A stretch of DNA of 64,000 bases. Source: Marivivens donghaensis (GTDB lineage Bacteria; Pseudomonadota; Alphaproteobacteria; Rhodobacterales; Rhodobacteraceae). The stretch covers positions 310,001 to 374,000 of the forward strand of contig NZ_JAUFRA010000006.1 of the NCBI RefSeq assembly GCF_030410045.1. Reading direction: 5' to 3'. A program made the translations under genes and the position numbers. Each line of letters starts with the position of its first letter. Position 1 is the stretch's first letter. The notes beneath the pieces are model-generated. The model did not search any database, was not told where the DNA came from, and saw only the letters and a program-made list of their open reading frames with translations. This document shows, in pieces, positions 41,979-51,248 of the stretch.

Positions 41979-44171
41979 TTAGCCGATGATGGCGTTCAGC
42001 GTTGCCGAGGGGCGCATTACCGCCGCGACCTTGGTTACGTCTGCATGGTAGTAACCACCCAGATCAACTGGCTTGCCTTCGCCGGCTTTCAGTTCCGCGA
42101 GGATCGCTGCTTCGCCGTCGGCCAGCGCCTTAGCGATCGGTGCGAAATGCGCTGCGAGGTCGGCGTCGTCCGACTGTGCCGCCATCGCGTCAGCCCAGTA
42201 ACGTGCGAACCAGTAGTGCGACGAACGGTTGTCAGCTTGACCCACTTTGCGCTCTGGCGAGTTGTTGTTTTCGAGAACCTTCTGGGTCGCATCCTCAATC
42301 GCAGCACCGATGACGCCAGCCTTAGCCATGCCTTTGTCGGCGAGGAACTTGAACGATTCACCCAGCGCACAGAATTCGCCGAGGCTGTCCCAACGCAGGT
42401 GGTTTTCTTCCATCAGCTGCTGAACGTGTTTCGGAGCCGAACCACCAGCGCCCGTTTCAAACAGACCGCCGCCCTGCATCAAGGATACGATCGACAGCAT
42501 CTTAGCCGAGGTGCCCAGTTCGAGGATCGGGAAGAGGTCGGTCAGATAGTCGCGCAGAACGTTACCTGTGATGGTGACCACGTCGTTGCCTTTGCGCATT
42601 TCCACGAGGGTAAAGCGGGTGGCTTCACGCGGTGCCATGATCGGAATGTCGATGCCAGCTTCTTTGAGGGCAGGCTCAACGTATTTGATCAGTTCAGCGT
42701 CGTGTGCGCGGTTCGCATCGAGCCAGAACGCAGCCAGACCAGTTGCCTTGGTGCGGCGGATCGCGAGTTGGATCCAGTCCATGATCGGTGCTTTTTTCGC
42801 AGTTGCCGAACGCCAGATGTCGCCTTTTTCAACAGCGTGCTCAGAGATCACGTCGCCGTTGTCGAGAACGATGCGAACGGTGCCTTTCGCCACGATTTCA
42901 AAGGTGGTCGGGTGCGAGCCGTATTCTTCGGCTTTTTGCGCCATCAGGCCAACGTTGGACACAGCGCCACAGGTGGTGACGTCCAGTTTGCCGGTCTCTT
43001 TGAAGTAGTTGATGGTCTCGTCGTAAACGCCTGCATAGGAGTTGTCCGGAATGCAGCATTTGGTGTCAGCCGCTTTGCCGTCAGGACCCCAGCCGATGCC
43101 GCCAGCGCGGATCACAGCCGGCATGGACGCGTCGATGATCACGTCGGACGGCACGTGCAGGTTGGTGATGCCTTTGTCGCTGTCGACCATGTACATCGCA
43201 GGACGCGCAGCGAGGGTCGCCTTGAGGTCGGCTTGCAGCTCTGCATCGCCAGCGATCAGTTTTTCGAGATCGCCGATGCCGCCGTTCGGGTTCCAGCCCA
43301 GAGCGTCCAGTTTCGCGCCGTGTTTCGCGATGAAGTCTTCGAGGTAGACCGATACGAAGTGACCAAAGATGATCGGGTCCGAGACCTTCATCATGGTAGC
43401 TTTCAGGTGGACCGAGAACAGAACGCCCGGTTCCATGCTGTCGATCTCTGCCTTTACGAAGTCACGCAGCGCAGATGCCGACATAAAGGTGGCGTCGACG
43501 ATTTCGCCCTCTTGGTACTTCAGGCCCGAATTCAGAACGGTCTCGGTGCCGTCTTCTGCAGTGTGAACGATTTTTGCGCCGCCAGCTTGGGCTGCGGTGA
43601 TCGTGGTCGAGGTTTCATTGGCAAAGAAGTCATTGCCCGGCATCGACGCAACGCAGGTTTTCGAGGTCGATTTCCATTCGCCCATCGAATGCGGGTTGGC
43701 CTTTGCGTATTCTTTAACAGCCTTCGCCGAGCGACGGTCAGAGTTACCTTCGCGCAGAACAGGGTTCACAGCCGAGCCCTTAATCGCGTCGTAACGTGCC
43801 TGAATTTGCTTTTCTTCGTCCGACTGCGGATCGGTCGGGTAGGCTGGGATCGCGTAGCCTTGGCCCTGAAGTTCTTTGATCGCTGCAACGAGCTGCGGAA
43901 CCGATGCGGACACGTTCGGCAGTTTGATGACGTTTGCTTCGGGTGTTTTCACCAGTTCGCCAAGCTCTGCGAGGTCGTCATTGACGCGCTGCTCTTCGGT
44001 CAGGAACTCAGGGAACGCCGACAGGATACGGGCCGCGACCGAGATATTGCGGGTTTCAACGGTGATGCCGGCAGCGCCAGCAAACGACCGAATGATCGGC
44101 AAGAGCGATGCGCTCGCCAGTTCGGGGGCTTCGTCTACGGTGGTGTAGATAATGTCGGGGGTGTTGGCCAT
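41979..44171 (-). CDS. icd: Monomeric NADP-dependent isocitrate dehydrogenase
   Basis: A 730-residue TCA-cycle enzyme converting isocitrate to 2-oxoglutarate and CO2 with NADP. The length and the start MANTPDIIYTTVDEAPELAS mark the monomeric IDH-II class, not the usual 45 kDa dimeric form. Visible family text includes SDRRSAKAVKEYAKANPHSM (about 146-165), GDFFANETSTT-like text near 180, and the C-terminal LKAGEGKPVDLGGYYHAD. ATG 44171 is chosen over a 32-codon extension of non-family sequence. It is monocistronic with its own terminator. Confidence 0.96.
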   Translation of the reverse strand: MANTPDIIYTTVDEAPELASASLLPIIRSFAGAAGITVETRNISVAARILSAFPEFLTEEQRVNDDLAELGELVKTPEANVIKLPNVSASVPQLVAAIKELQGQGYAIPAYPTDPQSDEEKQIQARYDAIKGSAVNPVLREGNSDRRSAKAVKEYAKANPHSMGEWKSTSKTCVASMPGNDFFANETSTTITAAQAGGAKIVHTAEDGTETVLNSGLKYQEGEIVDATFMSASALRDFVKAEIDSMEPGVLFSVHLKATMMKVSDPIIFGHFVSVYLEDFIAKHGAKLDALGWNPNGGIGDLEKLIAGDAELQADLKATLAARPAMYMVDSDKGITNLHVPSDVIIDASMPAVIRAGGIGWGPDGKAADTKCCIPDNSYAGVYDETINYFKETGKLDVTTCGAVSNVGLMAQKAEEYGSHPTTFEIVAKGTVRIVLDNGDVISEHAVEKGDIWRSATAKKAPIMDWIQLAIRRTKATGLAAFWLDANRAHDAELIKYVEPALKEAGIDIPIMAPREATRFTLVEMRKGNDVVTITGNVLRDYLTDLFPILELGTSAKMLSIVSLMQGGGLFETGAGGSAPKHVQQLMEENHLRWDSLGEFCALGESFKFLADKGMAKAGVIGAAIEDATQKVLENNNSPERKVGQADNRSSHYWFARYWADAMAAQSDDADLAAHFAPIAKALADGEAAILAELKAGEGKPVDLGGYYHADVTKVAAVMRPSATLNAIIG

Positions 44172-44324
44172 GGGTCGCTTCTCCGCTGTTGTCGCTGGCG
44201 CGTAGGGCAAAAATACAAAGGCGCAGAACGCCCGTGCGATTGCGTTCCGCTTAATAAACAAAGGCACTCAAGTCAATGTGTGCCATTGTATACCGAACGA
44301 TTTTTGGCGGGCGTATTGTCGCGC

Positions 44325-45431
44325 TTAGGGCAGGGGTGCGGTTTGCCACAACTGAATACGCAACCCGCCATGCGACACGGGTTTGTTTTCCGGCAGGAAT
44401 TTCAGCCCCGTTGTATGGGCAAGCGCGGGTTCCGAGGTGATGATCCCGACACGCCAACCGCTGAACCGTTCCAGCAGCGTTTTACCCAAGGCGCCATAAA
44501 CCGCGTAGAGCAGTTTCTTATTGCCGATGCGGGCGCCGTAGGGCGGGTTCACGATCACGATGCCCTTTGGCCCGTCGGGGCAAGGCAGGTCGCTGACTGC
44601 GTGGTTGGCAAAGGTGACCATATCGGCCACGCCCGCTCGCTCGGCGTTTTCCTTGGCGCCTTTGACGGCGCCAGCATCGCGGTCAGACCCGTAGAATGTC
44701 AGTGCTGGCCGTTCCGTCGGCGTCGTCGCGCGCATGGCATCCCACGCCGCAGCGTCAAAATTCGACAGCAGTTCAAAAGCAAAGCTGCGATCACGCCCAG
44801 GGATCAGACCCGCCGCGATTTGCGCGGCCTCAATCACAAAGGTGCCAGAGCCGCACATCGGGTCTACGACTGGCTCGGACCCGTTATAGCCCATCTGCCG
44901 CAGGAACAGCGCCGCGAGGTTTTCACGCATCGGTGCCTTACCGACAAAGGACTTGTGGCCGCGTTTGTGTAGGCTTTCGCCCGAGGTATCGATGCTGATC
45001 GTGCAAAGGTCGTCCTCGATCCTAACCTTAACGGTGATCGGGGCGTCCTCGGCTAGCGTCGCGCCAAAGTCCTCGGTCAGGGCGGATTCGATCCGTTGGC
45101 GGGCGGCTTTGTCGTGGTAAATCTTGGACTTGCGGCAGGTGACTTCGACCTTGAGCGGGACGTCCTTGCGCAGCACATCGCCCCAAGGGAATTTCCGCGC
45201 CCGTTTGTCGAGCTGGGCAAGGTGCATCACCCGAAACGACCCGATCCGCACCAGAACTCGTGCGGCCCCGCGCAGTTGCAGGTTTGCACGCCAGACATCC
45301 GCCCATGTTCCGCGAAAACTCACCCCGCCCATGCTGGTGACGGGATCGGCAAAGCCCGCCGCGATGGCTTCTTCAGCTAGGACTGTTTCAAGGCCAGGGG
45401 CAACGGAAAGGAAGATGTCTAAATCGCTCAT
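44325..45431 (-). CDS. THUMP-domain 23S rRNA methyltransferase, RlmL N-terminal type
   Basis: A 368-residue RNA methyltransferase. THUMP domain about 45-155 (VEVTCRKSKIYHDKAARQRI at about 105-124), followed by the SAM domain with the glycine-rich loop VVDPMCGSGTFVIEAAQIAA (about 186-205), the acidic LTFYGSDRDAGAV, and the catalytic NPPYGARIGN (about 298-307). The NPPY motif means an N-methyl on a base amine; in E. coli RlmL modifies G2445 of 23S rRNA. The second domain of RlmL is absent, as usual in alphaproteobacteria. Confidence 0.9.
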   Translation of the reverse strand: MSDLDIFLSVAPGLETVLAEEAIAAGFADPVTSMGGVSFRGTWADVWRANLQLRGAARVLVRIGSFRVMHLAQLDKRARKFPWGDVLRKDVPLKVEVTCRKSKIYHDKAARQRIESALTEDFGATLAEDAPITVKVRIEDDLCTISIDTSGESLHKRGHKSFVGKAPMRENLAALFLRQMGYNGSEPVVDPMCGSGTFVIEAAQIAAGLIPGRDRSFAFELLSNFDAAAWDAMRATTPTERPALTFYGSDRDAGAVKGAKENAERAGVADMVTFANHAVSDLPCPDGPKGIVIVNPPYGARIGNKKLLYAVYGALGKTLLERFSGWRVGIITSEPALAHTTGLKFLPENKPVSHGGLRIQLWQTAPLP

Positions 45432-45499
45432 GCGGCGTCTTTATCGGGAAAACCACCGCCGCGCGAGGGGCAAGCGTATCGCGCGACCGTTGCCGATGG

Positions 45500-45790
45500 T
45501 TAATGGGGGCTGCAATTGCGCGGACGACGTGGGACAGGGAAACGCGGACCGTGGTCATCGTCACGTCCGTAATGGTTCCCGCGATTGTTCGACCGGCGCC
45601 GATCATCGTCCCAATCCCGACCAAAAGATCGCATAATTTCGCGAACAGGCGTCACAACCTTTTGGCGATTCGATTGCTGCAACATGGCACTCACGAGATA
45701 CCCGCGGTTCGACTGGCTGGAAAAGCTCTTTGCCTGCGCGCCAGGGGCGAAAAATAAGGCGATAATTGCACCGATCATAACTGAACGCAT
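45500..45790 (-). CDS. Small secreted basic protein, function unknown
   Basis: A 96-residue product with a signal peptide (MRSVMIGAIIALFFAPGAQA, cut near 20). The mature part is very polar: Ser/Gln-rich at first, then a long Arg/Asp/Asn/Gly tail (RDWDDDRRRSNNRGNHYGRD) and a proline/arginine end. I recognise no family. ATG 45790 begins the signal peptide; the 13-codon extension upstream is unlikely. Its base use matches the neighbours, so it may be a real, poorly conserved envelope or nucleic-acid-binding peptide. Confidence 0.6.
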   Translation of the reverse strand: MRSVMIGAIIALFFAPGAQAKSFSSQSNRGYLVSAMLQQSNRQKVVTPVREIMRSFGRDWDDDRRRSNNRGNHYGRDDDHGPRFPVPRRPRNCSPH

Positions 45791-46018
45791 TTCACACTCC
45801 TGAACACTAAGCTGAACCTGTTGTCGCATAAATCGTGGATTTTCTCAAACCACTGAGTGACAGAAAGTTCTTAAAAATAAGCTAAAATTTGATCCTTTGA
45901 TGGCGGTTGGAAATCAGCGCCCGCGTTAACCAAATATGCGGTCTTTGCTTGATATTTTTCTGTCTGTGATTCCTTCTATGGTTGTTTTAGCTCGCCCTCG
46001 CTGTTGGAAAGATGTTCA

Positions 46019-46672
46019 GTGCTAAGAGTTTTGTTGATCGCTATTTCTGTCGGAATGATCGTGGTGACCTTGCCGATGATCCGGTCAGAACACGCTGGCC
46101 TCTTTTCCTATTTCCGCGATTTTGCGGATCTAGAGGAGGCCACGCGGGATGGCGCCCTTCCGCCCGCGCTATCGCGGTTCGTGCAGGTCGGGCAGATGTG
46201 GTCATGTGACGGGTTGAATTCGGCCGCCGCGCTTGAGGCCGAGCCGCAGGATAGAGCCCGAGTCGCGCAGGCATGTTTGGCGCGGGCTGAGGCGGTTTTG
46301 GATAGCGTGCCGACGATGTCTGCGGCGCATCAGGCTCGGGCGGCGGCGCTATACGCGTTAGGCGAAACCGACGAGGCAGTTTATGCCAAAGCATTGTCAC
46401 TGATCACCGGTCTGAATGAGGGTGGATTGGCGCTGCGACGTCTGGGCTTGGCCTACCAGCTGTCAGCAGAGAGACCGTTTAACCAAGGCGATGAGGCGGA
46501 CGCGATCCTGATCCTCGGCTCTGCGGGGTACCGCGACTATTTGGTCGATTACTTTCTGTACTACACAGATCAGCGCGATTGGTTGGTCTCTGTTCTGCAA
46601 GAACAATCGGGAAATGCTGATTTTCTACAATCGCTTAGGGATCGGTTGGCCGAAGAAGCGGCGCAGGGATGA
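46019..46672 (+). CDS. Membrane-anchored TPR-like protein of the exopolysaccharide block
   Basis: A protein of about 217 residues with an N-terminal helix (VLRVLLIAISVGMIVVTLPM) and an Ala-rich helical domain (AARVAQACLARAEAVL-like repeats near 80-140) that looks like tetratricopeptide repeats. It probably starts at GTG 46019, which has ggaaag 8 bp before it; TTG 46004 is an alternative giving five more residues. It is 12 bp upstream of a Wzy/WaaL-like gene and is likely a scaffold or chain-length factor in polysaccharide export. The role is inferred from position. Confidence 0.75.
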   Translation: MLRVLLIAISVGMIVVTLPMIRSEHAGLFSYFRDFADLEEATRDGALPPALSRFVQVGQMWSCDGLNSAAALEAEPQDRARVAQACLARAEAVLDSVPTMSAAHQARAAALYALGETDEAVYAKALSLITGLNEGGLALRRLGLAYQLSAERPFNQGDEADAILILGSAGYRDYLVDYFLYYTDQRDWLVSVLQEQSGNADFLQSLRDRLAEEAAQG

Positions 46673-46684
46673 TGGGGGCTGATC

Positions 46685-48076
46685 GTGTTCACCTTTGAAG
46701 ATGTTGGCGCGGCGCAGTCCCACAGCTCAACTCGCGGAGCGTGGGTGGCAAAGGTCTACGGCCCGCTGTTGATCGTCCTCGTCCTCTTGTCTGCGGTCGC
46801 CGCGGGCGGGGATCGACCGCTTGTGTGGCTCTTGATGACGCTGAGTTTGGCTGTCCTCGGGCTGGTCTATGGGGCGGTTCAGGTCATGTACGACCGTGGC
46901 CGCGCTGATCCTGTCGAGGGGCAGATGGTGATTATTTTACCCGCCGTGGCCGCAATGGGCTTTGCTGTTCTGCAAGTGTTGCCGCTGCGGTTTGATCCGA
47001 CAGGGACTTTGCCGCCCGACCTCTGGCCCGATTTTCTGACGATCAACCGCACGGCGACGGTTCTCGCGCTCGTGCGGATCACGGGCTATCTGCTGATGTT
47101 CTGGCTCTTGATCAGCGTTGTCGATAGCGCCGCGCGTGTGACCCAGATGGCGACATTGTTATTCTGGGGGCTCTTTGCGCATGCCATTTGGGGGCTTTTG
47201 GCGTTGTCGTTCTTTGGCGATATCCACTTTTGGGGCGACAAACTGGACTATGTAGGGTCGGCCACGGGGACATTCATTAACCGAAATTCTTTTGCAACGT
47301 TCCTCGGAATGGGGGTGTCGTTGGGCGTTGCGCTGACCTTCAGGCGCGCCTTCTCGCCGTCGATCCGCATGCCCGCTGGCCCCACGGCGTGGTCGCGGCA
47401 TAAACTAAATGTTGTGGCATTGGCGACGGCGACGATCGTGATTTTAGCCACGGTCATTGCCACGCAATCGCGGTTGGGGACCATGGCGACCGTCTTGGGT
47501 GCCGCAGTCACTTTTGGCCTCATGATGTCCAAGGCTAAGCGGCTGACACGGGGCCAGATCAGGCGAACCGTGGTCTTTGGTGGTGTCGCCGTATCGGCGA
47601 TCTTTTTGTTTATGGGTCAAGGGGTGCTGGATCGGTCGATGTTCACCGTTGCGGGTAGTATTGATCGGTTTGAGCTATATCGCGAAGTGATGGGGATGAT
47701 CGCCCACCGCCCCTTGTTGGGGTTTGGGTTGGACGGCTTTCCTGATGCGTTCGAGCTCTATCATGAAGCTGCGCTGGACCCGTCTTTAGTCTGGGATCGG
47801 ACGCACAATACCTATCTGGCCCTTTGGGTTGAATTGGGCCTGTTAGCGGGGAGCTTTCCGATGCTCGCTGTTGCTATTGCGGTCGTTAAAGCGTGGCGAA
47901 ACATAAAGCGCAGATCGGACGGATACGCGACCTCAGCGGCCGCAATCGGTGCCACAGTGACGGTCGCGGTTCATGCGTTAGGGGACTTTAGCCTCGAGGT
48001 CGCGGGGAACGTTTACCTCTTTGTCGCTCTGATCGCGCTGGGCGTGGCGCGGTTCCGCAGGGCGGGGGGCGGATGA
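46685..48076 (+). CDS. O-antigen ligase / Wzy-like polymerase family protein
   Basis: A 463-residue inner-membrane protein with about 11 helices and the large periplasmic loop of the Wzy_C family. The conserved region is GTFINRNSFATFLGM (about 196-210) and, in the loop, RFELYREVMGMIAHRPLLGF (about 327-346) followed by DRTHNTYLALWVELGLLAG (about 371-389), the H-N-x-Y motif. It starts with GTG 46685. It either polymerises or ligates polysaccharide repeat units in the periplasm. Its stop overlaps the phosphatase start by 4 bp. Confidence 0.88.
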   Translation: MFTFEDVGAAQSHSSTRGAWVAKVYGPLLIVLVLLSAVAAGGDRPLVWLLMTLSLAVLGLVYGAVQVMYDRGRADPVEGQMVIILPAVAAMGFAVLQVLPLRFDPTGTLPPDLWPDFLTINRTATVLALVRITGYLLMFWLLISVVDSAARVTQMATLLFWGLFAHAIWGLLALSFFGDIHFWGDKLDYVGSATGTFINRNSFATFLGMGVSLGVALTFRRAFSPSIRMPAGPTAWSRHKLNVVALATATIVILATVIATQSRLGTMATVLGAAVTFGLMMSKAKRLTRGQIRRTVVFGGVAVSAIFLFMGQGVLDRSMFTVAGSIDRFELYREVMGMIAHRPLLGFGLDGFPDAFELYHEAALDPSLVWDRTHNTYLALWVELGLLAGSFPMLAVAIAVVKAWRNIKRRSDGYATSAAAIGATVTVAVHALGDFSLEVAGNVYLFVALIALGVARFRRAGGG

Positions 48077-48822
48077 TTGGGGGTTGGCGCAAATCACGAC
48101 GGCGGATGCTGCATCTGCCGACGATGCCTGTCGCGATCTATGCGGTGGGCGATATTCATGGGCGGTTTGACCTCTATCAGCGGTTGGAGCAGCAGATCAT
48201 AGAGGACGCCGCGGCGATTGATGGGCTAAAGCTGCTGATCTTGCTCGGTGATATTGTGGACCGCTCGGCAGGGGTGTCGGGGCTCATCGACCACCTTCTT
48301 GCGCCTGATCCCGTGGGGGTCCAGCGCGTTACCCTCTGTGGCAACCATGACGATATGATGTGCCGATTTCTGGACGATCCGGCGGGCCATCGGGCGTGGT
48401 TAGACTGTGGCGGTGCTGAGACCTTGGCCTCTTATGGGCTGCATCTGGGGGAGGCGAGGACCCCGACTAAGACGTTGAAGCATCAGCTGACCACCTCAAT
48501 CCCACCCGGTCATCGTGACTTTCTCATGGGCTTGCCGCTGTCGCTGACCGTTGGCGACTATGTCTTTGCCCACGCGTCTTATGACCTCGATAAACCTGAC
48601 GCGCGGCAGGATGCGCAGACTCTCATGTGGGGCAATCCCGCTCTGGCTGATCGGGCAAAGTCGAAGCGCATTTTGATCCACGGTCATGTGATTGAGGACG
48701 AACCCCCCATCCGCCCAAACCGCATTTCGATTGATATGGGCGCGTATAAAACGGGCATTTTGACGGCTGTTCGGCTTTTGGCGGGGGAACGCGGCCCTGC
48801 CTTCCTCTCAACCAAACCCTAA
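48073..48822 (+). CDS. PPP-type metallophosphoesterase in the exopolysaccharide block
   Basis: A 249-residue phosphatase with the PPP/calcineurin motif set: YAVGDIHGRFDLYQRL (about 23-38), LLGDIVDRSAG (about 55-65), LCGNHDDMMC (about 88-97), VFAHASYD (about 161-168) and ILIHGHVIEDE (about 197-207). It resembles bacterial PphA-like Ser/Thr or Tyr phosphatases. It overlaps the Wzy-like gene by 4 bp and lies 65 bp before the BY-kinase gene. The position suggests it could dephosphorylate that kinase, in place of the usual low-molecular-weight or PHP-type phosphatase. This pairing is an inference. Confidence 0.85.
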   Translation: MIGGWRKSRRRMLHLPTMPVAIYAVGDIHGRFDLYQRLEQQIIEDAAAIDGLKLLILLGDIVDRSAGVSGLIDHLLAPDPVGVQRVTLCGNHDDMMCRFLDDPAGHRAWLDCGGAETLASYGLHLGEARTPTKTLKHQLTTSIPPGHRDFLMGLPLSLTVGDYVFAHASYDLDKPDARQDAQTLMWGNPALADRAKSKRILIHGHVIEDEPPIRPNRISIDMGAYKTGILTAVRLLAGERGPAFLSTKP

Positions 48823-48887
48823 TAAACCAAATTTAAAACAATTTGGGCCAAAACCTGTTCTGACGCCCCAACTGCCGAGTTTTCAGA

Positions 48888-51008
48888 ATGACGACGCCCC
48901 CGCGAGAGACGATTGATATCAAGGACCTACTGTCGATCCTGCAGCGTCAGGCGCGGCTGATCGGGGTCACGATCTTTGTCTTTTTGACCCTCGCGTTTCT
49001 CTTTCTGGCCAGTGCTGTGCCGCTCTACACCGCGACGGCCTTGGTTGAGGTCGACCCCGCGGGGCGCAGTCTGCTCGATCCACAGGACACACAGCGGGCG
49101 GCGGCGACGATGGCGGATGCGCGGCTGGAAAGCGAGGTTGAGAAATTGCGGTCCAGCAGCCTCGCGCTCGATACCATCCGCGACACCGAACTTTACCTGA
49201 CCGAAGAGTTCGGCGTATCGCTAAGCCTGACGGACCGCGCGAAACAGGCGATTGGGCTTGAACTGCCAGAGCCGCCGATGGGGCTGCAGGTGGTGCAGGC
49301 GACCTTGGGGCGGTTTAACGATGCGATGTCGGTGCGGCGTCGGGGGCTGACCTACCTTGTCGCTGTGTCATTCACCTCGGAAAATCCGACCCGCGCGGCT
49401 GAGGTCGCGAACGCCCACGCTCAGACTTACATCCGCAGGCAGCTCGATGCGAAAGTGCAGGACGCATTGGCGGGGCGCGACATTTTGCGGGCGCAGCTCG
49501 ATCTGGCGCAGGCGCAACTGGCTGCGACCGATGGGGCGTTTTCGGACTATGTTAACCACAACCTTGATCGGTTGATGGCCGAGTCTGGATCGGTGGCCGT
49601 CGAAAATCTGCGCGATCAGATGACTGTCGCTGCGGCCACTCGGGTCGAACTGCTGCAATCGCAAACACTTGCACGTGCCGCGTTGGAGGCGTCAGATTTT
49701 GACACACTCGCCAATGAAATCGGTGATGCGACCCTTATTGCGTTGACCGAACAACGCAGCGTTCTGGCCCGTCAAATCGCGGGCAAGGCTGAGGGGACGG
49801 CAGAGGCCATCGACCTCGCTGCAGGGCTTGCCGATCTAGAGGCGCGGATCGTGACAGGGGGTGCGCGTGCTGTGTCGCAACTCGACGCGAGTGTGACGGG
49901 GTATGAGACAGCCGAATCCGATCTGCGGGCGCAACTTCAGACCGAATTGCTCTCCGGCCCGCTCAGCCCGCAAACGCTGACCGAAGTCTATAGTCTGCAA
50001 CAAGAGGCGCAGATCGCGCAGCGCCAATACGACACGATGCTTTTGCGGCTGCGCGAAATTGAAACGCAGGCATTGGTTCAGATCGCGGATAGTCGTGTCG
50101 TGTCCGAAGCCCTGCCGCCGCGCCAACCGTCCTACCCGAACAAGAAACTGATCCTCGCCCTCGCGCTGTTTGCGGGGATCGGTGGCGGGATCACACTGGC
50201 TTTTGCCTATGAATATTTTGTCGGCGGCGTCACCTCGGCCATTCAGTTGGGTAATCTGCTGCCCGCCCGCGTCGGCGCAGTGATTCCGCGTGAGGCGCTG
50301 CCTGCCGATCAAAAAACGGTCGCGGATAAAATCGTGAATGAGCCGATGTCGTTGATCGCGGAATCATTCCGTCGGCTGCGAGCGGCTGTCGATCGCGCTT
50401 GCCCTGATGATCCGGGGAAGGGGAAGGTGATCATGGTATGTTCGTCCGTTCCCGCCGAGGGCAAGTCGACCACCGCGTTGGCCCTTGCGCGGACCTATGC
50501 GGCGGCGGGCAAAAAGACGCTGTTGATCGACGCCGATCTGCGAAACCCGAGCCAGCACAGCTTTATTGGCTGCGAACCAAAACATGGGATCCTCGACTAT
50601 CTATTGGACGAGGTTGATGGTGATGAGGCGTTCTATGATGCCGATCCGAAGTCGTCTCTGGGCGTGATGATGGGCCGTCGGAGGTCGATGGTCCCGACCG
50701 ATGCACCGTTGCAATCCACCACCTTCCGCGACCTGATCTCCAATGCACGCGGGGCCTTGGACGTGATTATCATCGACACAGCGCCATTGGTCCCCGTGGT
50801 CGATGCCCGCTATATTGCACCGCTGGCCGATTGTGCCGTCCTTTGCGTGCGCCACGGCATCACCAAACAATCCGAACTGCGAACCAGTTTCGACCAATTG
50901 ACCGACTCATTGCGCAGCGATGCCGAAGTGGTGACGGTTCTCAACTGCTACGAGGGCCGTGACAAAACATACCGCTACGACGGCTATTACGGCTACGCGG
51001 GCAAATAG
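48888..51008 (+). CDS. Wzz/BY-kinase fusion (polysaccharide co-polymerase tyrosine kinase)
   Basis: A 706-residue inner-membrane protein. The N-terminal Wzz domain spans two helices (about 25-50 and 418-441) with a periplasmic coiled-coil domain between them. The cytoplasmic BY-kinase domain has Walker A SVPAEGKSTTALALA (about 523-537), Walker A' TLLIDADLRNPSQHSF (about 546-561) and Walker B VIIIDTAPLVP (about 626-636), and ends in a tyrosine cluster (YEGRDKTYRYDGYYGYAGK), the autophosphorylation sites. It controls chain length and export of capsule or exopolysaccharide. No glycosyltransferases, Wza or flippase are in the window. Confidence 0.92.
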   Translation: MTTPPRETIDIKDLLSILQRQARLIGVTIFVFLTLAFLFLASAVPLYTATALVEVDPAGRSLLDPQDTQRAAATMADARLESEVEKLRSSSLALDTIRDTELYLTEEFGVSLSLTDRAKQAIGLELPEPPMGLQVVQATLGRFNDAMSVRRRGLTYLVAVSFTSENPTRAAEVANAHAQTYIRRQLDAKVQDALAGRDILRAQLDLAQAQLAATDGAFSDYVNHNLDRLMAESGSVAVENLRDQMTVAAATRVELLQSQTLARAALEASDFDTLANEIGDATLIALTEQRSVLARQIAGKAEGTAEAIDLAAGLADLEARIVTGGARAVSQLDASVTGYETAESDLRAQLQTELLSGPLSPQTLTEVYSLQQEAQIAQRQYDTMLLRLREIETQALVQIADSRVVSEALPPRQPSYPNKKLILALALFAGIGGGITLAFAYEYFVGGVTSAIQLGNLLPARVGAVIPREALPADQKTVADKIVNEPMSLIAESFRRLRAAVDRACPDDPGKGKVIMVCSSVPAEGKSTTALALARTYAAAGKKTLLIDADLRNPSQHSFIGCEPKHGILDYLLDEVDGDEAFYDADPKSSLGVMMGRRRSMVPTDAPLQSTTFRDLISNARGALDVIIIDTAPLVPVVDARYIAPLADCAVLCVRHGITKQSELRTSFDQLTDSLRSDAEVVTVLNCYEGRDKTYRYDGYYGYAGK

Positions 51009-51034
51009 GTCACAAATTTCAGGGGGATACCCAG

Positions 51035-51108
51035 TGGAGGCGAGTAGGAGAATCGAACTCCTGTACACGGATTTGCAATCCGCTGCGTCACCACTCCGCC
51101 AACTCGCC
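51035..51108 (-). tRNA. tRNA-Cys (GCA)
   Basis: A 74 nt minus-strand gene with 5' end GGCGAGTTGG at 51108 and a genome-encoded CCA (51037-51035). The acceptor stem GGCGAGT pairs with ACTCGCC; the anticodon loop TTGCAAA gives GCA; the T-loop GTTCGATTC is canonical. Its 3' end lies 26 bp after the BY-kinase stop. Confidence 0.97.
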
Positions 51109-51248
51109 GCCAGTGGTGTGGGTGATCTATACAACTTCATTCGGGGGTGCAAGCATGTGCTTTCGTGGAATCTTTACCTTTCCGCCGTTGATCGTTCGGG
51201 GTAGATATGGCAAGACCCCAATTGGAACTGAACGAAAGAGTTTAGACC

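Noticed and set aside
42045..44972. A 975-codon open frame on the plus strand
   Set aside because: It is the antisense shadow of icd and the start region of the methyltransferase gene. Such long mirrored frames are common in GC-rich DNA with strong codon bias, and the sense genes have full family motifs.
51008..51248. Integrative element at tRNA-Cys
   Set aside because: No integrase gene and no second copy of the tRNA 3' end were noticed within the window.
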